Positions 24,522 to 30,813 of a stretch of DNA of 42,961 nt are shown here, piece by piece. How positions within the stretch are numbered: the first letter of the stretch is position 1; each line of letters begins with the position of its first letter. The stretch is from a virus. The notes below the pieces were generated by a model. It was not told where the DNA came from, made no database searches, and worked only from the letters and a program-made list of their open reading frames with translations. Where the stretch lies: positions 1 to 42,961 of IMG/VR virus record IMGVR_UViG_3300031507_000016. One strand, 5' to 3'. A program made the translations under genes and the position numbers.

Positions 24522-24790
24522 TTCATCACCGCGAGCTTCACGGTATGCGAGCCGCAGCCGGTGTCCGCGAGGTCGATGCGCGGGTACATGGTGAGCACCT
24601 GGGGGGCGAGCTGCGGGCCCTGGATGCCCATCTGGATGGCGTGGATCGCAACAAGTTTCGGCGGCTCGGCGCGGCACTGCGGGTAGATTTCCCCGCCCAT
24701 GCCTGGGCCGATCGAGCAGTGCATGCAGCTATGACAGCCCTTGGCAGGAAGTTCTGTTTGCTTGGCGTTGAGCAGTGGGAGGTCGTTCAT
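24518..24790 (-). CDS. Small Cys-rich protein (90 aa)
   Basis: The C-H-S-C-M-H-C cluster near residue 20, a later C-R and a C-terminal C-G-S-H suggest a zinc ribbon. The remaining sequence is beta-prone. The ATG at 24790 follows the stop of the basic gene by a few bases. A TTGA overlap leads into the next gene. Function unknown. Confidence 0.6.
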   Translation of the reverse strand: MNDLPLLNAKQTELPAKGCHSCMHCSIGPGMGGEIYPQCRAEPPKLVAIHAIQMGIQGPQLAPQVLTMYPRIDLADTGCGSHTVKLAVMN

Positions 24791-24797
24791 GGGGCTC

Positions 24798-24959
24798 TCA
24801 TTGTGCGGCGCGCGGTGCACGCAAGGCAATCAGGGCGCGACGTAGCGTCTTCTTCCAACCACCGGGCGAGCCCTTGAGCTTGGCGATATCGGCGCGGCGG
24901 CGACGCTTGACGGCATTCCTACCGAGGTTGCGCGGAACTTGTTTGGCGCGCTTCTTCAC
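24798..24959 (-). CDS. Very basic small protein (53 aa)
   Basis: About one third Lys/Arg (K-K-R-A-K-Q-V-P-R-N-L, V-K-R-R-R-R-A), with a W-K-K-T-L-R-R-A helix at the end. The GTG start overlaps the preceding stop as GTGA. Likely binds nucleic acid. No family is recognised. Confidence 0.55.
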   Translation of the reverse strand: MKKRAKQVPRNLGRNAVKRRRRADIAKLKGSPGGWKKTLRRALIALRAPRAAQ

Positions 24960-25252
24960 AGCGCGAGCCGTGACAGGAAGTCGGTGAGCCCGCGGTTCAC
25001 GTCGACGGCGGCGGCGGTGAGGGCGCTGATGCGATCGCCGAGCGGCGAGAGTACGGGGCGCGGCGTGACAGCCTGAGCATTCTTCTCTGCCATCGCTGGG
25101 TTCATGACGGATTGGCAGCGATCGTGGATCGAGCCGCACAGAGCGCGCAGCATCTGCAGTTCGCGGTCGAGTTCGTTCAACTTGCCGTCGATCTGCGTGA
25201 TCTCCACTTGCGGGGAGGCGGGGGCGTTCAGTCCAGGGGATGCAAAGCTCAT
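24956..25252 (-). CDS. Small coiled-coil protein (98 aa)
   Basis: A heptad-like segment I-D-G-K-L-N-E-L-D-R-E-L-Q-M-L-R (about residues 20-36) is followed by a helical C-terminus. A good AAAGGAAAT ribosome-binding site precedes the ATG. Soluble; no recognised domain. Part of the run of small coupled genes preceding terminase. Confidence 0.6.
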   Translation of the reverse strand: MSFASPGLNAPASPQVEITQIDGKLNELDRELQMLRALCGSIHDRCQSVMNPAMAEKNAQAVTPRPVLSPLGDRISALTAAAVDVNRGLTDFLSRLAL

Positions 25253-25280
25253 GGTGATTTCCTTTGCCGCAGTGCGGCGG

Positions 25281-25439
25281 TTACTTTTCCAAACGTGCGG
25301 CGATCGAGCAGAGCGCGCCGCTGATGATCATGGCGGCGCCCCACGCCATCCAACCCATGTTTGGATGTTCGATGTCACGCATGCCGATGAGACACAGAAG
25401 CATGCCAACGGCGGTATCGAGTGCGGCAACAATGCTCAC
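25281..25439 (-). CDS. Small two-helix membrane protein (52 aa)
   Basis: Two hydrophobic spans (I-V-A-A-L-D-T-A-V-G-M-L-L-C-L-I and W-M-A-W-G-A-A-M-I-I-S-G-A-L-C) joined by a short polar loop. The GTG start overlaps the preceding stop (GTGA). Holin-like in form but far from the lysis cassette. Function unknown. Confidence 0.55.
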   Translation of the reverse strand: MSIVAALDTAVGMLLCLIGMRDIEHPNMGWMAWGAAMIISGALCSIAARLEK

Positions 25440-25753
25440 GCCGTTACGTTCTCGGGACGCCACGGCATGAGATCCCAGTCGCCTGGCGTGAAGTCGACGC
25501 GCGGCTCGGCGTCGCCATCGCTCGGCGGTTTCTTGAGGCACATCTCGCTTTCGAGCGCGTAGCTGTGACTCGGGTCGCCGTCCGCCATGATCTTGTAGAA
25601 ATATCCCGGCGGCTCCTGCGCGTATGGCGGCAGGTTCTTCACGACGTCATCCATCCACTCGGGAAGCGCGAGGATCGTGCACTCGATGCCGCGGTACATT
25701 GCGGGCTCGACGTGCTCTCGGAATACGCAGATGTCTCCCACCTTGAAGTTCAT
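25436..25753 (-). CDS. Hypothetical protein, SH3-like start (105 aa)
   Basis: Begins F-K-V-G-D-I-C-V-F-R and runs through a P-E-W and Y-F-Y-K-I-M beta pattern, resembling small SH3-like barrels found in phage accessory proteins. The C-terminus is acidic with W-D-L-M-P-W-R-P-E. ATGA and GTGA overlaps on both sides. Confidence 0.6.
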   Translation of the reverse strand: MNFKVGDICVFREHVEPAMYRGIECTILALPEWMDDVVKNLPPYAQEPPGYFYKIMADGDPSHSYALESEMCLKKPPSDGDAEPRVDFTPGDWDLMPWRPENVTA

Positions 25754-26073
25754 GGAACGATCCCCTTCTTCGCCGCGTAGTCCTCGCGATTCGCGGCGTT
25801 GATGTTAGCGCGATGCCGCTCGCGATACGCGGCCATGGTTATTAGGCGGTGCGCACGGTTGTCGACGTAACGCCGCCTGGCTTCGGCTTTCTCGTGATCG
25901 CGGTGCGCGAGGTATCGATCGCGCAAATGGCTCTGCCGGCGCTCGCCGTTCCTCTCCTGCCACAGCCACATCAGGATTGCCTTGCGCAACCAGCGCCAGC
26001 CGTCTTGCGCAATCTTCTCGCGGTAGCGGGTGTCGCGAACGACCTTGGTGCGCTTTTGGGCGGCGAGGCTCAT
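25750..26073 (-). CDS. Basic hypothetical protein (107 aa)
   Basis: Arg/Lys/Tyr-rich helical protein with repeated R-Y and H-R motifs (R-D-R-Y-L-A-H-R-D-H, R-R-R-Y-V-D-N-R). The start overlaps the T5orf172 gene stop as ATGA. Perhaps a DNA-associated partner of that gene. No domain is recognised. Confidence 0.55.
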   Translation of the reverse strand: MSLAAQKRTKVVRDTRYREKIAQDGWRWLRKAILMWLWQERNGERRQSHLRDRYLAHRDHEKAEARRRYVDNRAHRLITMAAYRERHRANINAANREDYAAKKGIVP

Positions 26074-26576
26074 GTGAGTTCCGAGAACGCGTTGAGGAAT
26101 TCCCTTCGAGCCTCGTCACGAAATACGAACTCATCCACGAGTGAGTGGAAATCATCGCGCACGGCAAACCACTCACCATTTATTTTGTGATGCGCCAGCA
26201 GCTTGTGAAGTTCTGATTCCGAGGAATGGGCATCTTTGGCAGAGTCGTAGTCAAGCGTGAGGGCTAATTTCATCGGGAATGGGCAACCGGCCTGCAATTC
26301 CTTCAGTCGCTGCTTTGGATTCTTGGCTTTCCCGATCTTCACGAGCTTGTTTCCAAAACTAAGGCAGACGGCGAAATACACATACGCGGCATTAGGAGCT
26401 TCTGACCTTCGGTCAGACTCACCTTGGTTTGAAGACTCTTGCATTTGAGAATCCGAAGACGCTGTAGAAATCATTTGCCGAGGGTCGCTGAGTTTCGGAA
26501 CGGATGAGCCTCCGCAGTTACGCAGATGCTCGTCCGTTCGATCTGCCGATGGGCGATCGCTCGTTGCCTGCTTCAT
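26070..26576 (-). CDS. T5orf172 / GIY-YIG-like domain protein (168 aa)
   Basis: Residues 64-140 match the T5orf172/MUG113 group, a GIY-YIG-type fold: A-Y-V-Y-F-A-V, L-V-K-I-G-K-A-K-N-P-K-Q-R-L-K-E-L-Q, a Glu in S-E-S-E-L-H, and N-G-E-W-F. These are predicted nucleases or DNA-binding modules. Residues 1-62 are Ser-rich and disordered. The frame remains open for 66 codons upstream of the ATG without a usual start codon (26577-26774). First gene of the packaging transcript as I draw it. Confidence 0.78.
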   Translation of the reverse strand: MKQATSDRPSADRTDEHLRNCGGSSVPKLSDPRQMISTASSDSQMQESSNQGESDRRSEAPNAAYVYFAVCLSFGNKLVKIGKAKNPKQRLKELQAGCPFPMKLALTLDYDSAKDAHSSESELHKLLAHHKINGEWFAVRDDFHSLVDEFVFRDEARREFLNAFSELT

Positions 26577-26798
26577 TCGGGATTGCTCCCGCTCGTTGTC
26601 GCGCTCCCAGGCTCTACACGCTGCGCGCTCCGTGGCCGAGTCCCACAGTACGGAGTCTCGTCTTGAACCCTGCCGTGGATGCCCCGACAGCTCAAAACAA
26701 GCGGTAATGACGTGTAGTTGATTGACCGACGCTGGGTAGGTAGAATCCCACTCGTCAGTACCGCAATACCGACATTACTCGCGCTCATTCGAGTACGC
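26577..26798 (-). other. Region upstream of the packaging operon
   Basis: 222 bases between the T5orf172 gene and the terminator. It should contain the promoter for the packaging transcript, but no convincing -35/-10 pair was found. Two open frames cross it. One continues the T5orf172 frame upstream (C-R-Y-C-G-T-D-E-W at its far end); the other begins ATG at about 26786. Neither has normal support. Confidence 0.35.
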
Positions 26799-26820
26799 AA
26801 GGGCCCCGAAAGGGGCCTTT
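26799..26820. terminator. Stem-loop terminator with GAAA tetraloop
   Basis: 9-bp stem (one G-U pair) closed by GAAA: AAGGGCCCC-GAAA-GGGGCCTTT. It follows the stop of the LuxR-type gene by about 20 bases, so it can end that minus-strand operon. The T-rich tail (TTTCGCGTTTT) is on the plus-strand side, so it could act in both directions. Confidence 0.75.
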
Positions 26821-26841
26821 CGCGTTTTGCGGTCTGCGAGA

Positions 26842-27165
26842 TCACTTCTGTTTCCATTCCCGCCACCCCTGCGAATACGCGTGCAAGGCGAGCTGCAGCG
26901 CGTTGGCGAGGCCCAACTTGCGACGCGCGCGGGTCACGAAGCAGGACACCGTGCGCATGTCGAGACCGAGTTCCAGCGCGATGGTTTTGTTGAGCTTGCC
27001 GGCGGCGAGCATGGCGGCGACCTGGTATTCACGGGTGCTCAATAGCTCTCTTTCTGACACCAATTGTCGCGCCAGTGGTATAACGCGCGCATCCTCCTGG
27101 GCAATCCCAATACGCGACAATGCCCGGCCGGTGGCCGCGGTGTCGACGGATGCCGCGGCTTTCAT
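26842..27165 (-). CDS. LuxR/GerE-type HTH regulator (107 aa)
   Basis: Residues 40-95 fit the GerE HTH: L-S-T-R-E-Y-Q-V-A-A-M-L-A-A-G, N-K-T-I-A-L-E-L-G-L, R-T-V-S-C-F-V-T-R-A-R-R-K-L-G. There is no receiver or autoinducer domain, so it is a stand-alone DNA-binding protein. The start overlaps the previous stop (ATGA). It is a candidate late-gene activator because it lies next to the packaging operon's upstream region. Confidence 0.85.
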   Translation of the reverse strand: MKAAASVDTAATGRALSRIGIAQEDARVIPLARQLVSERELLSTREYQVAAMLAAGKLNKTIALELGLDMRTVSCFVTRARRKLGLANALQLALHAYSQGWREWKQK

Positions 27166-27365
27166 CCGCGCACCATGACGTACCTGGCGACCCTGGAGCG
27201 GCCCACGCGGATGAGCTTGGACCGTATGGTCCAGCGTTTCCGCAGCCCGTGGATGCGCGCGGCTAGCCTGCCGATGCCGAACTTGCGCAGCGCCTGAAGC
27301 GGGGTGATGGAGTGGCCGGCGGCGAGGTGGCGCTGCAGGGCGATTTCTTGCGTGACGCGGCTCAC
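27162..27365 (-). CDS. Small HTH-like protein (67 aa)
   Basis: The pattern I-T-P-L-Q-A-L-R-K-F-G-I-G-R-L-A-A-R-I-H-G-L-R-K-R-W resembles a compact winged-helix domain common in phage early regions, followed by a basic R-V-G-R-S-R-V-A-R-Y-V wing. The GTG start overlaps the upstream stop (GTGA). Likely DNA-binding; partner genes are both regulators. Confidence 0.7.
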   Translation of the reverse strand: MSRVTQEIALQRHLAAGHSITPLQALRKFGIGRLAARIHGLRKRWTIRSKLIRVGRSRVARYVMVRG

Positions 27366-27601
27366 GGCTTCACCCTCGAATAGAAAACCTTTTCCCCCTT
27401 GCACCCCGTCGAGAGCTTGCTGGTCTCGCGCACGCCGTACTCGCGTTTCGCGTAGTCGAGCGCGCGGTCGAGGCCCATGGCTCCCAGCTTGCCGAACCTG
27501 CGATACAGCTCGGTGCGTCCGGTTTTCTTCTTACGCGACGCGCCCAGGTACTCCGCGATGCGCCGCGCCGCCTTCATCTCTCGATCGGTTGTGTTTTCCA
27601 T
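27362..27601 (-). CDS. Small basic helical protein, possible regulator (79 aa)
   Basis: First gene of the three-gene minus-strand regulator operon. The segment G-R-T-E-L-Y-R-R-F-G-K-L-G-A-M-G-L-D-R-A-L-D-Y-A is HTH-like, with V-F-Y-S-R-V as a possible wing. Start at ATG 27601, downstream of a candidate promoter. No named family is assigned. Confidence 0.65.
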   Translation of the reverse strand: MENTTDREMKAARRIAEYLGASRKKKTGRTELYRRFGKLGAMGLDRALDYAKREYGVRETSKLSTGCKGEKVFYSRVKP

Positions 27602-27608
27602 AGTTGTG

Positions 27609-27660
27609 AGGTTAGCACCGAAAGATCAAGATTGCAAATCTCTGTAGAACGGCAGAGAAT
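27609..27660. promoter_or_regulatory. Candidate divergent promoters sharing one TTGCAA box
   Basis: TTGCAA (27632-27637) is its own reverse complement. On the plus strand it stands 17 bases before GAGAAT (27655-27660). On the minus strand it stands 17 bases before TAACCT (27614-27609), a weak -10. The ATTGCAAA core recurs in the other divergent region at 29345. Box positions are seen; promoter activity is inferred. Confidence 0.45.
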
Positions 27661-27692
27661 GCACCTCGTTGAGAAACTTTCGGGAGAGACAG

Positions 27693-27878
27693 ATGAGCTA
27701 CGGATTGAAAGTGACAGCGCCCTTCCTCGTGAAGGGCAAGTGGGCCTGGCCCACCTGGATCGACGCGAAGTGCGGCGGCAACAAGCACGCCGCGATCATC
27801 GACAAGGGCAAGGCGCTCGGCGCCACCGCCTGGGACTTCGGGCAGGCTGATGTCGAACTCGTGAAGGTGGCGTCATGA
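27693..27878 (+). CDS. Small early protein (61 aa)
   Basis: Starts S-Y-G-L-K-V-T-A-P-F-L-V-K-G-K-W and is short and beta-prone, with W-P-T-W-I-D-A-K-C-G-G-N. GGGAGAG precedes the ATG. First gene of the plus-strand operon, coupled to the next by ATGA. No family is recognised. Confidence 0.65.
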   Translation: MSYGLKVTAPFLVKGKWAWPTWIDAKCGGNKHAAIIDKGKALGATAWDFGQADVELVKVAS

Positions 27879-28153
27879 AACTGAGAAAAGCCATCGCCTA
27901 CGCCTACGCGACCAGCAACCACGCCGTGGAGCTGGGGCACGGCAAGACTGGCTGCTACTACGTCAGCCAGAGCGCGCGCCACGCCAGAGCCTACGGTGCG
28001 GTCTCCGAGGCAGAACGCATCATGGTCCTGCTGGTCGACGCGCTCGACGAGAGAAGCCGGGCGCTGAGTGGCGCAGCGCTGTTCGCGCGCAAGGGAAAGA
28101 TTCCCAACACTGGCGTGGTCGAAAGATGGACCGAGCTGGGGAATGGAGCATGA
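27875..28153 (+). CDS. Small early protein (92 aa)
   Basis: Helical protein with a Tyr-rich N-terminus (I-A-Y-A-Y-A-T-S-N-H-A) and a Lys-rich C-terminus. ATGA overlap at both ends. Function unknown. Confidence 0.62.
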   Translation: MKLRKAIAYAYATSNHAVELGHGKTGCYYVSQSARHARAYGAVSEAERIMVLLVDALDERSRALSGAALFARKGKIPNTGVVERWTELGNGA

Positions 28154-28353
28154 GCGAGCAAGACGTTTGGCAGTGCCACCTCGCGTTCGCGAAACTCGAA
28201 TTGCTGGAGCTGCAGGCAGGACGCCGCGGCCTCACGCAATGCCCTGGAATCGAGGCCGTCGCCGGGGCCATCGCCATCGCAAAGCGGGACGCCGAAACCG
28301 ACGCCCAGATGCGCGCCGGCATGCGGCAGCTCAAAAAGGATGGCGGGCTGTGA
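28150..28353 (+). CDS. Small early helical protein (67 aa)
   Basis: Amphipathic helices (C-H-L-A-F-A-K-L-E-L-L-E-L-Q-A-G and A-I-A-I-A-K-R-D-A-E). ATGA overlap with the gene before it and GTGA with the next. Unknown function. Confidence 0.62.
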   Translation: MSEQDVWQCHLAFAKLELLELQAGRRGLTQCPGIEAVAGAIAIAKRDAETDAQMRAGMRQLKKDGGL

Positions 28354-28751
28354 CCTTTTGGCGCTCCCTGCACCTCGCGACCGCCGTCCCCATGCCGCGC
28401 TGCACGTACATCGGCGAGATCCCACGTCACGCCACCATCGATTCCGGGCGCCGCGCCTTGCTCATGGTGGTACATGACCGCGTGGACTACGCCGCGATGC
28501 GCGCCGCCCTGGACATCGGCTGCGCCAATGCGTGGCCGCACATCGAACTCGCTGACATCGAGGCCCACATGATTCCCGCCAAGCTGCAACCGCCCCTGCT
28601 CCTCGAAGTGCCGGCCGACATGCCGGTCATCCGCATCATGGAGGCGCTGGCATCAGCCGGTCTCACGCTGCTCGACACCGGCAAGGCGAACCGGCTACGC
28701 GTCGAGAAGATCGAGGATCATTTGCGGTACAGCTCGAATCCGTCGAAGTAG
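28350..28751 (+). CDS. Early hypothetical protein (133 aa)
   Basis: The GTG start at 28350 overlaps the previous stop. The protein has a mixed alpha/beta pattern (A-L-L-M-V-V-H-D-R-V-D-Y-A-A-M-R, M-P-V-I-R-I-M-E-A-L). Its last 34 bases overlap the convergent minus-strand gene ending at 28718. No family is recognised. Confidence 0.62.
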   Translation: MTFWRSLHLATAVPMPRCTYIGEIPRHATIDSGRRALLMVVHDRVDYAAMRAALDIGCANAWPHIELADIEAHMIPAKLQPPLLLEVPADMPVIRIMEALASAGLTLLDTGKANRLRVEKIEDHLRYSSNPSK

Positions 28752-28951
28752 ATCGTCGGGCTGTCTTTCGGGCCGGTCATCGTAAAGCCCAGCGATTCGA
28801 GATTCTTGGATTGCTCGCGCCGCAAGCGATCGTAGTCAGACTGACTGCACGCCACGCGCTTGCAGGCCGGCTTGTTCTGTTTGAACCAGGCAACCAGCGG
28901 CACGAGCGCGGCCTTCACTTCCTTCGGACTGCGGCCTTCTATATCAGCCAT
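28718..28951 (-). CDS. Hypothetical protein in the XRE-repressor operon (77 aa)
   Basis: Third gene of the minus-strand repressor operon, starting at an ATG that overlaps the end of the preceding gene. It carries R-S-P-K-E-V-K-A-A-L-V-P-L-V-A-W-F-K and ends in a beta-prone tail (T-I-Y-F-D-G-F-E-L-Y). Overlaps the convergent early gene tail to tail by 34 bp. Confidence 0.6.
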   Translation of the reverse strand: MADIEGRSPKEVKAALVPLVAWFKQNKPACKRVACSQSDYDRLRREQSKNLESLGFTMTGPKDSPTIYFDGFELYRK

Positions 28952-29144
28952 CGGTGTTCTCCTGCTCGCATGCCGCCTTGGCGAGTTCCGGTGATGTGAA
29001 GGGCGTGCCGGCGATCGGCGTGGCGTGCGGCTTCGAGAGGCGCCACGCATCAAACACCGTCTTGGCGCCATGCGTTTCGCTCACGAAGAACTGCCCGCAC
29101 AGCGAGAACCAGCACGCGCCGCGGCGCTCCCATTGCAGGCTCAC
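28944..29144 (-). CDS. Hypothetical protein in the XRE-repressor operon (66 aa)
   Basis: The GTG start overlaps the repressor stop (GTGA). Beta-rich first half with Trp/Cys (R-R-G-A-C-W-F-S-L-C-G-Q-F-F-V) and an acidic helical C-terminus. Function unknown. Confidence 0.58.
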   Translation of the reverse strand: MSLQWERRGACWFSLCGQFFVSETHGAKTVFDAWRLSKPHATPIAGTPFTSPELAKAACEQENTDG

Positions 29145-29317
29145 GCCGCCGCCTTCTTTCGCAGTCCCAGGTAGATCAGGATTTTCTTGCCGTAGCCGCT
29201 GCGGTTGCCTTTCAGCACGTCGCACAGGTACGCCTCACTGATCCCGATTTCTTCGGCCAGCTCTCTTTGTGTGCGGTTGCCGAGGCGGCGCACGAGCATC
29301 TCGCGAGGTTCTTTCAT
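29141..29317 (-). CDS. XRE-family Cro/CI-like repressor (58 aa)
   Basis: A compact HTH: T-Q-R-E-L-A-E-E-I-G-I-S-E-A-Y-L-C-D-V-L-K-G-N-R. Such short single-domain proteins act as Cro-like repressors. Start taken at ATG 29317; another Met at 29338 would add seven residues. Neither has a clear ribosome-binding site. Divergent from the recombination operon, so a likely controller of both promoters at 29323-29374. Confidence 0.82.
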   Translation of the reverse strand: MKEPREMLVRRLGNRTQRELAEEIGISEAYLCDVLKGNRSGYGKKILIYLGLRKKAAA

Positions 29318-29322
29318 CGCGG

Positions 29323-29374
29323 CAGCATACACCGCCATTAGCGTATTGCAAACTATTCGCGAAGTGCGTAGGAT
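29323..29374. promoter_or_regulatory. Candidate divergent promoters around a shared TTGCAA
   Basis: TTGCAA at 29346-29351. Plus: 17 bases to TAGGAT (29369-29374). Minus: 17 bases to TATGCT (29328-29323). An imperfect inverted repeat GCGTAT...ATTCGC surrounds the box and may be the operator. If used, starts would fall at or beside the ATG codons at 29381 and 29317. Confidence 0.5.
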
Positions 29375-29380
29375 CGCGCA

Positions 29381-29458
29381 ATGACATCCGGGCGCCTCGT
29401 GGGCCTCCTACTAATCGCAATCGTTCTGCTGCTCGCTTGGGCACGCGGACGGGAGTAA
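29381..29458 (+). CDS. Single-span membrane micro-protein (25 aa)
   Basis: ATG 29381 to TAA 29458: T-S-G-R-L-V-G-L-L-L-I-A-I-V-L-L-L-A-W-A-R-G-R-E, one transmembrane helix with basic ends. TAGGAT six bases upstream could be a ribosome-binding site or a -10 box. It ends 3 bases before the ERF gene. Too short for ordinary gene finders. Confidence 0.5.
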   Translation: MTSGRLVGLLLIAIVLLLAWARGRE

Positions 29459-29461
29459 CAG

Positions 29462-30211
29462 ATGAACGAAACCGTGATTCACGTCGAGCCGCAGGTTGCG
29501 AAGCGCGAGCGCGCGCTGGTCCCCATCCAGTTGAGCGCCGACGCCACGCCGATGCAGATGGTCGCCGCCGCGGTATCGCGTGGCGCGACCATCGAAGAGT
29601 TGAAGCAGCTCATGGATTTGCGCGACCGCTACGAGGCTAGCGAGGCCCGCAAGGCGTTCAACGAAGCGTTTGCGGACTTCAAGGCCGAGGCCGTGAAAAT
29701 CGTCAAGCGCACCGAGGTGAAAGACGGGCCGCTCAAGGGCAAATTTCACGCCAATCTGTTCGACGTGGTGGATGGCACCACGCCGTTCCTATCGAAGCAC
29801 GGGCTCACCATTTCTTGGCGACTGTCGAAGGACGAACCCACGTGGATGGAGGTCACGTGTACTTTGCGTCACGCCCTCGGGCACTCCGAATCGGTCGCCA
29901 TGGGCGGCGCGCCAGACACCGGCCCGGGACGCAACGCAATCCAGGCGCGCGGCAGCACGAAGAGTTACCTCGAACGATACACGGCGACCGCGATTCTCGG
30001 GCTGGCGGCGCAGGACGCCGACACGGACGGCGCGGCGCCGTATGAGCGCGTGAGCGAGGAGCAGGCCGCCAATGTCCAGGCGTTGATCGAGGAAGTCGGC
30101 GCCAACAAGATCGCGTTTCTCAAGTACCTCAAGGTCGACGCCATCGCAGACATCGCCGCCGACGCGTACCGCGACGTCATCCGTCTCCTCGAAGACAAGA
30201 GAAAGAAATGA
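29462..30211 (+). CDS. ERF-family single-strand annealing protein (249 aa)
   Basis: Recombinase that pairs complementary single strands. The ERF signature runs F-H-A-N-L-F-D-V-V...L-S-K-H-G-L-T-I-S-W, V-T-C-T-L-R-H-A-L-G-H-S-E, N-A-I-Q-A-R-G-S-T-K-S-Y-L-E-R-Y-T-A-T-A-I-L-G-L-A, D-A-D-T-D-G (about residues 90-200). Good GGGAG site before the ATG. Followed by a YqaJ-type exonuclease with ATGA overlap, the usual two-component recombination module. Confidence 0.92.
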   Translation: MNETVIHVEPQVAKRERALVPIQLSADATPMQMVAAAVSRGATIEELKQLMDLRDRYEASEARKAFNEAFADFKAEAVKIVKRTEVKDGPLKGKFHANLFDVVDGTTPFLSKHGLTISWRLSKDEPTWMEVTCTLRHALGHSESVAMGGAPDTGPGRNAIQARGSTKSYLERYTATAILGLAAQDADTDGAAPYERVSEEQAANVQALIEEVGANKIAFLKYLKVDAIADIAADAYRDVIRLLEDKRKK

Positions 30212-30813
30212 TTCAGATTCTCAACTGCATTCAGGGCGAACCCGAGTGGTTCGAAGCGCGCCGCGGGCTTCCCACGGCATCCGAGTTTTCAACCGTACTG
30301 GCGAAGGGTAAGGGGGGCGGTCCATCCCTCACCCGCAAGAAATACCTCCTTACCCTCGCCGGGGAGATCCTGACGGGCGAATGCGTGGAAACCTATAGCA
30401 ACGTCCACATGGAGCGCGGCCGCGTTATGGAGGCCGAGGCTCGCGACCTCTACGCATTCAAGACCGACGCCGAGTTGACGCGCGTCGGATTCGTGAAGAA
30501 CCTGGAATGGATGGCCGGGGCGAGCCCGGATTCCCTGATCGCCGAGGATGGCGGCATCGAGGTGAAGACCGCGCTGCCCCACATCCAGCTCGAACGCCTC
30601 GACGATGACGTCTTGCCGCCCGAGCATCGCGCGCAATGCCAAGGAATCTTGGCGGTCACCGGCCGGCAGTGGATCGATTTCGTGTCGTACTGGCCGCGGC
30701 TGCCGCTGTTCGTGAAACGCGTCGAGCGCGACGACGCCTACATCGCGGCGCTGAAAAGCGCGGTGGCCGAATTCAACGCCGAACTCTCTTTACTCGTGAG
30801 GAAATTTCAGTGA
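30208..30813 (+). CDS. YqaJ/lambda-type exonuclease (201 aa)
   Basis: 5'-3' exonuclease expected to supply single strands to the ERF protein. It shows the N-terminal E-W-F-E-A-R-R-G-L-P-T-A-S-E-F, and the active-site string A-S-P-D-S-L-I, G-G-I-E-V-K-T (Asp...Glu-x-Lys) near 108-121. Then come H-R-A-Q-C-Q-G and D-F-V-S-Y-W-P-R. Complete length for the family. Overlaps neighbours by 4 bases on each side. Confidence 0.92.
   Translation: MIQILNCIQGEPEWFEARRGLPTASEFSTVLAKGKGGGPSLTRKKYLLTLAGEILTGECVETYSNVHMERGRVMEAEARDLYAFKTDAELTRVGFVKNLEWMAGASPDSLIAEDGGIEVKTALPHIQLERLDDDVLPPEHRAQCQGILAVTGRQWIDFVSYWPRLPLFVKRVERDDAYIAALKSAVAEFNAELSLLVRKFQ

Noticed and set aside
26573-26866. 97-codon minus-strand ORF across the terminator
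   Set aside because: It spans a strong hairpin and the end of the LuxR-type gene; no ribosome-binding site and no protein-like pattern.
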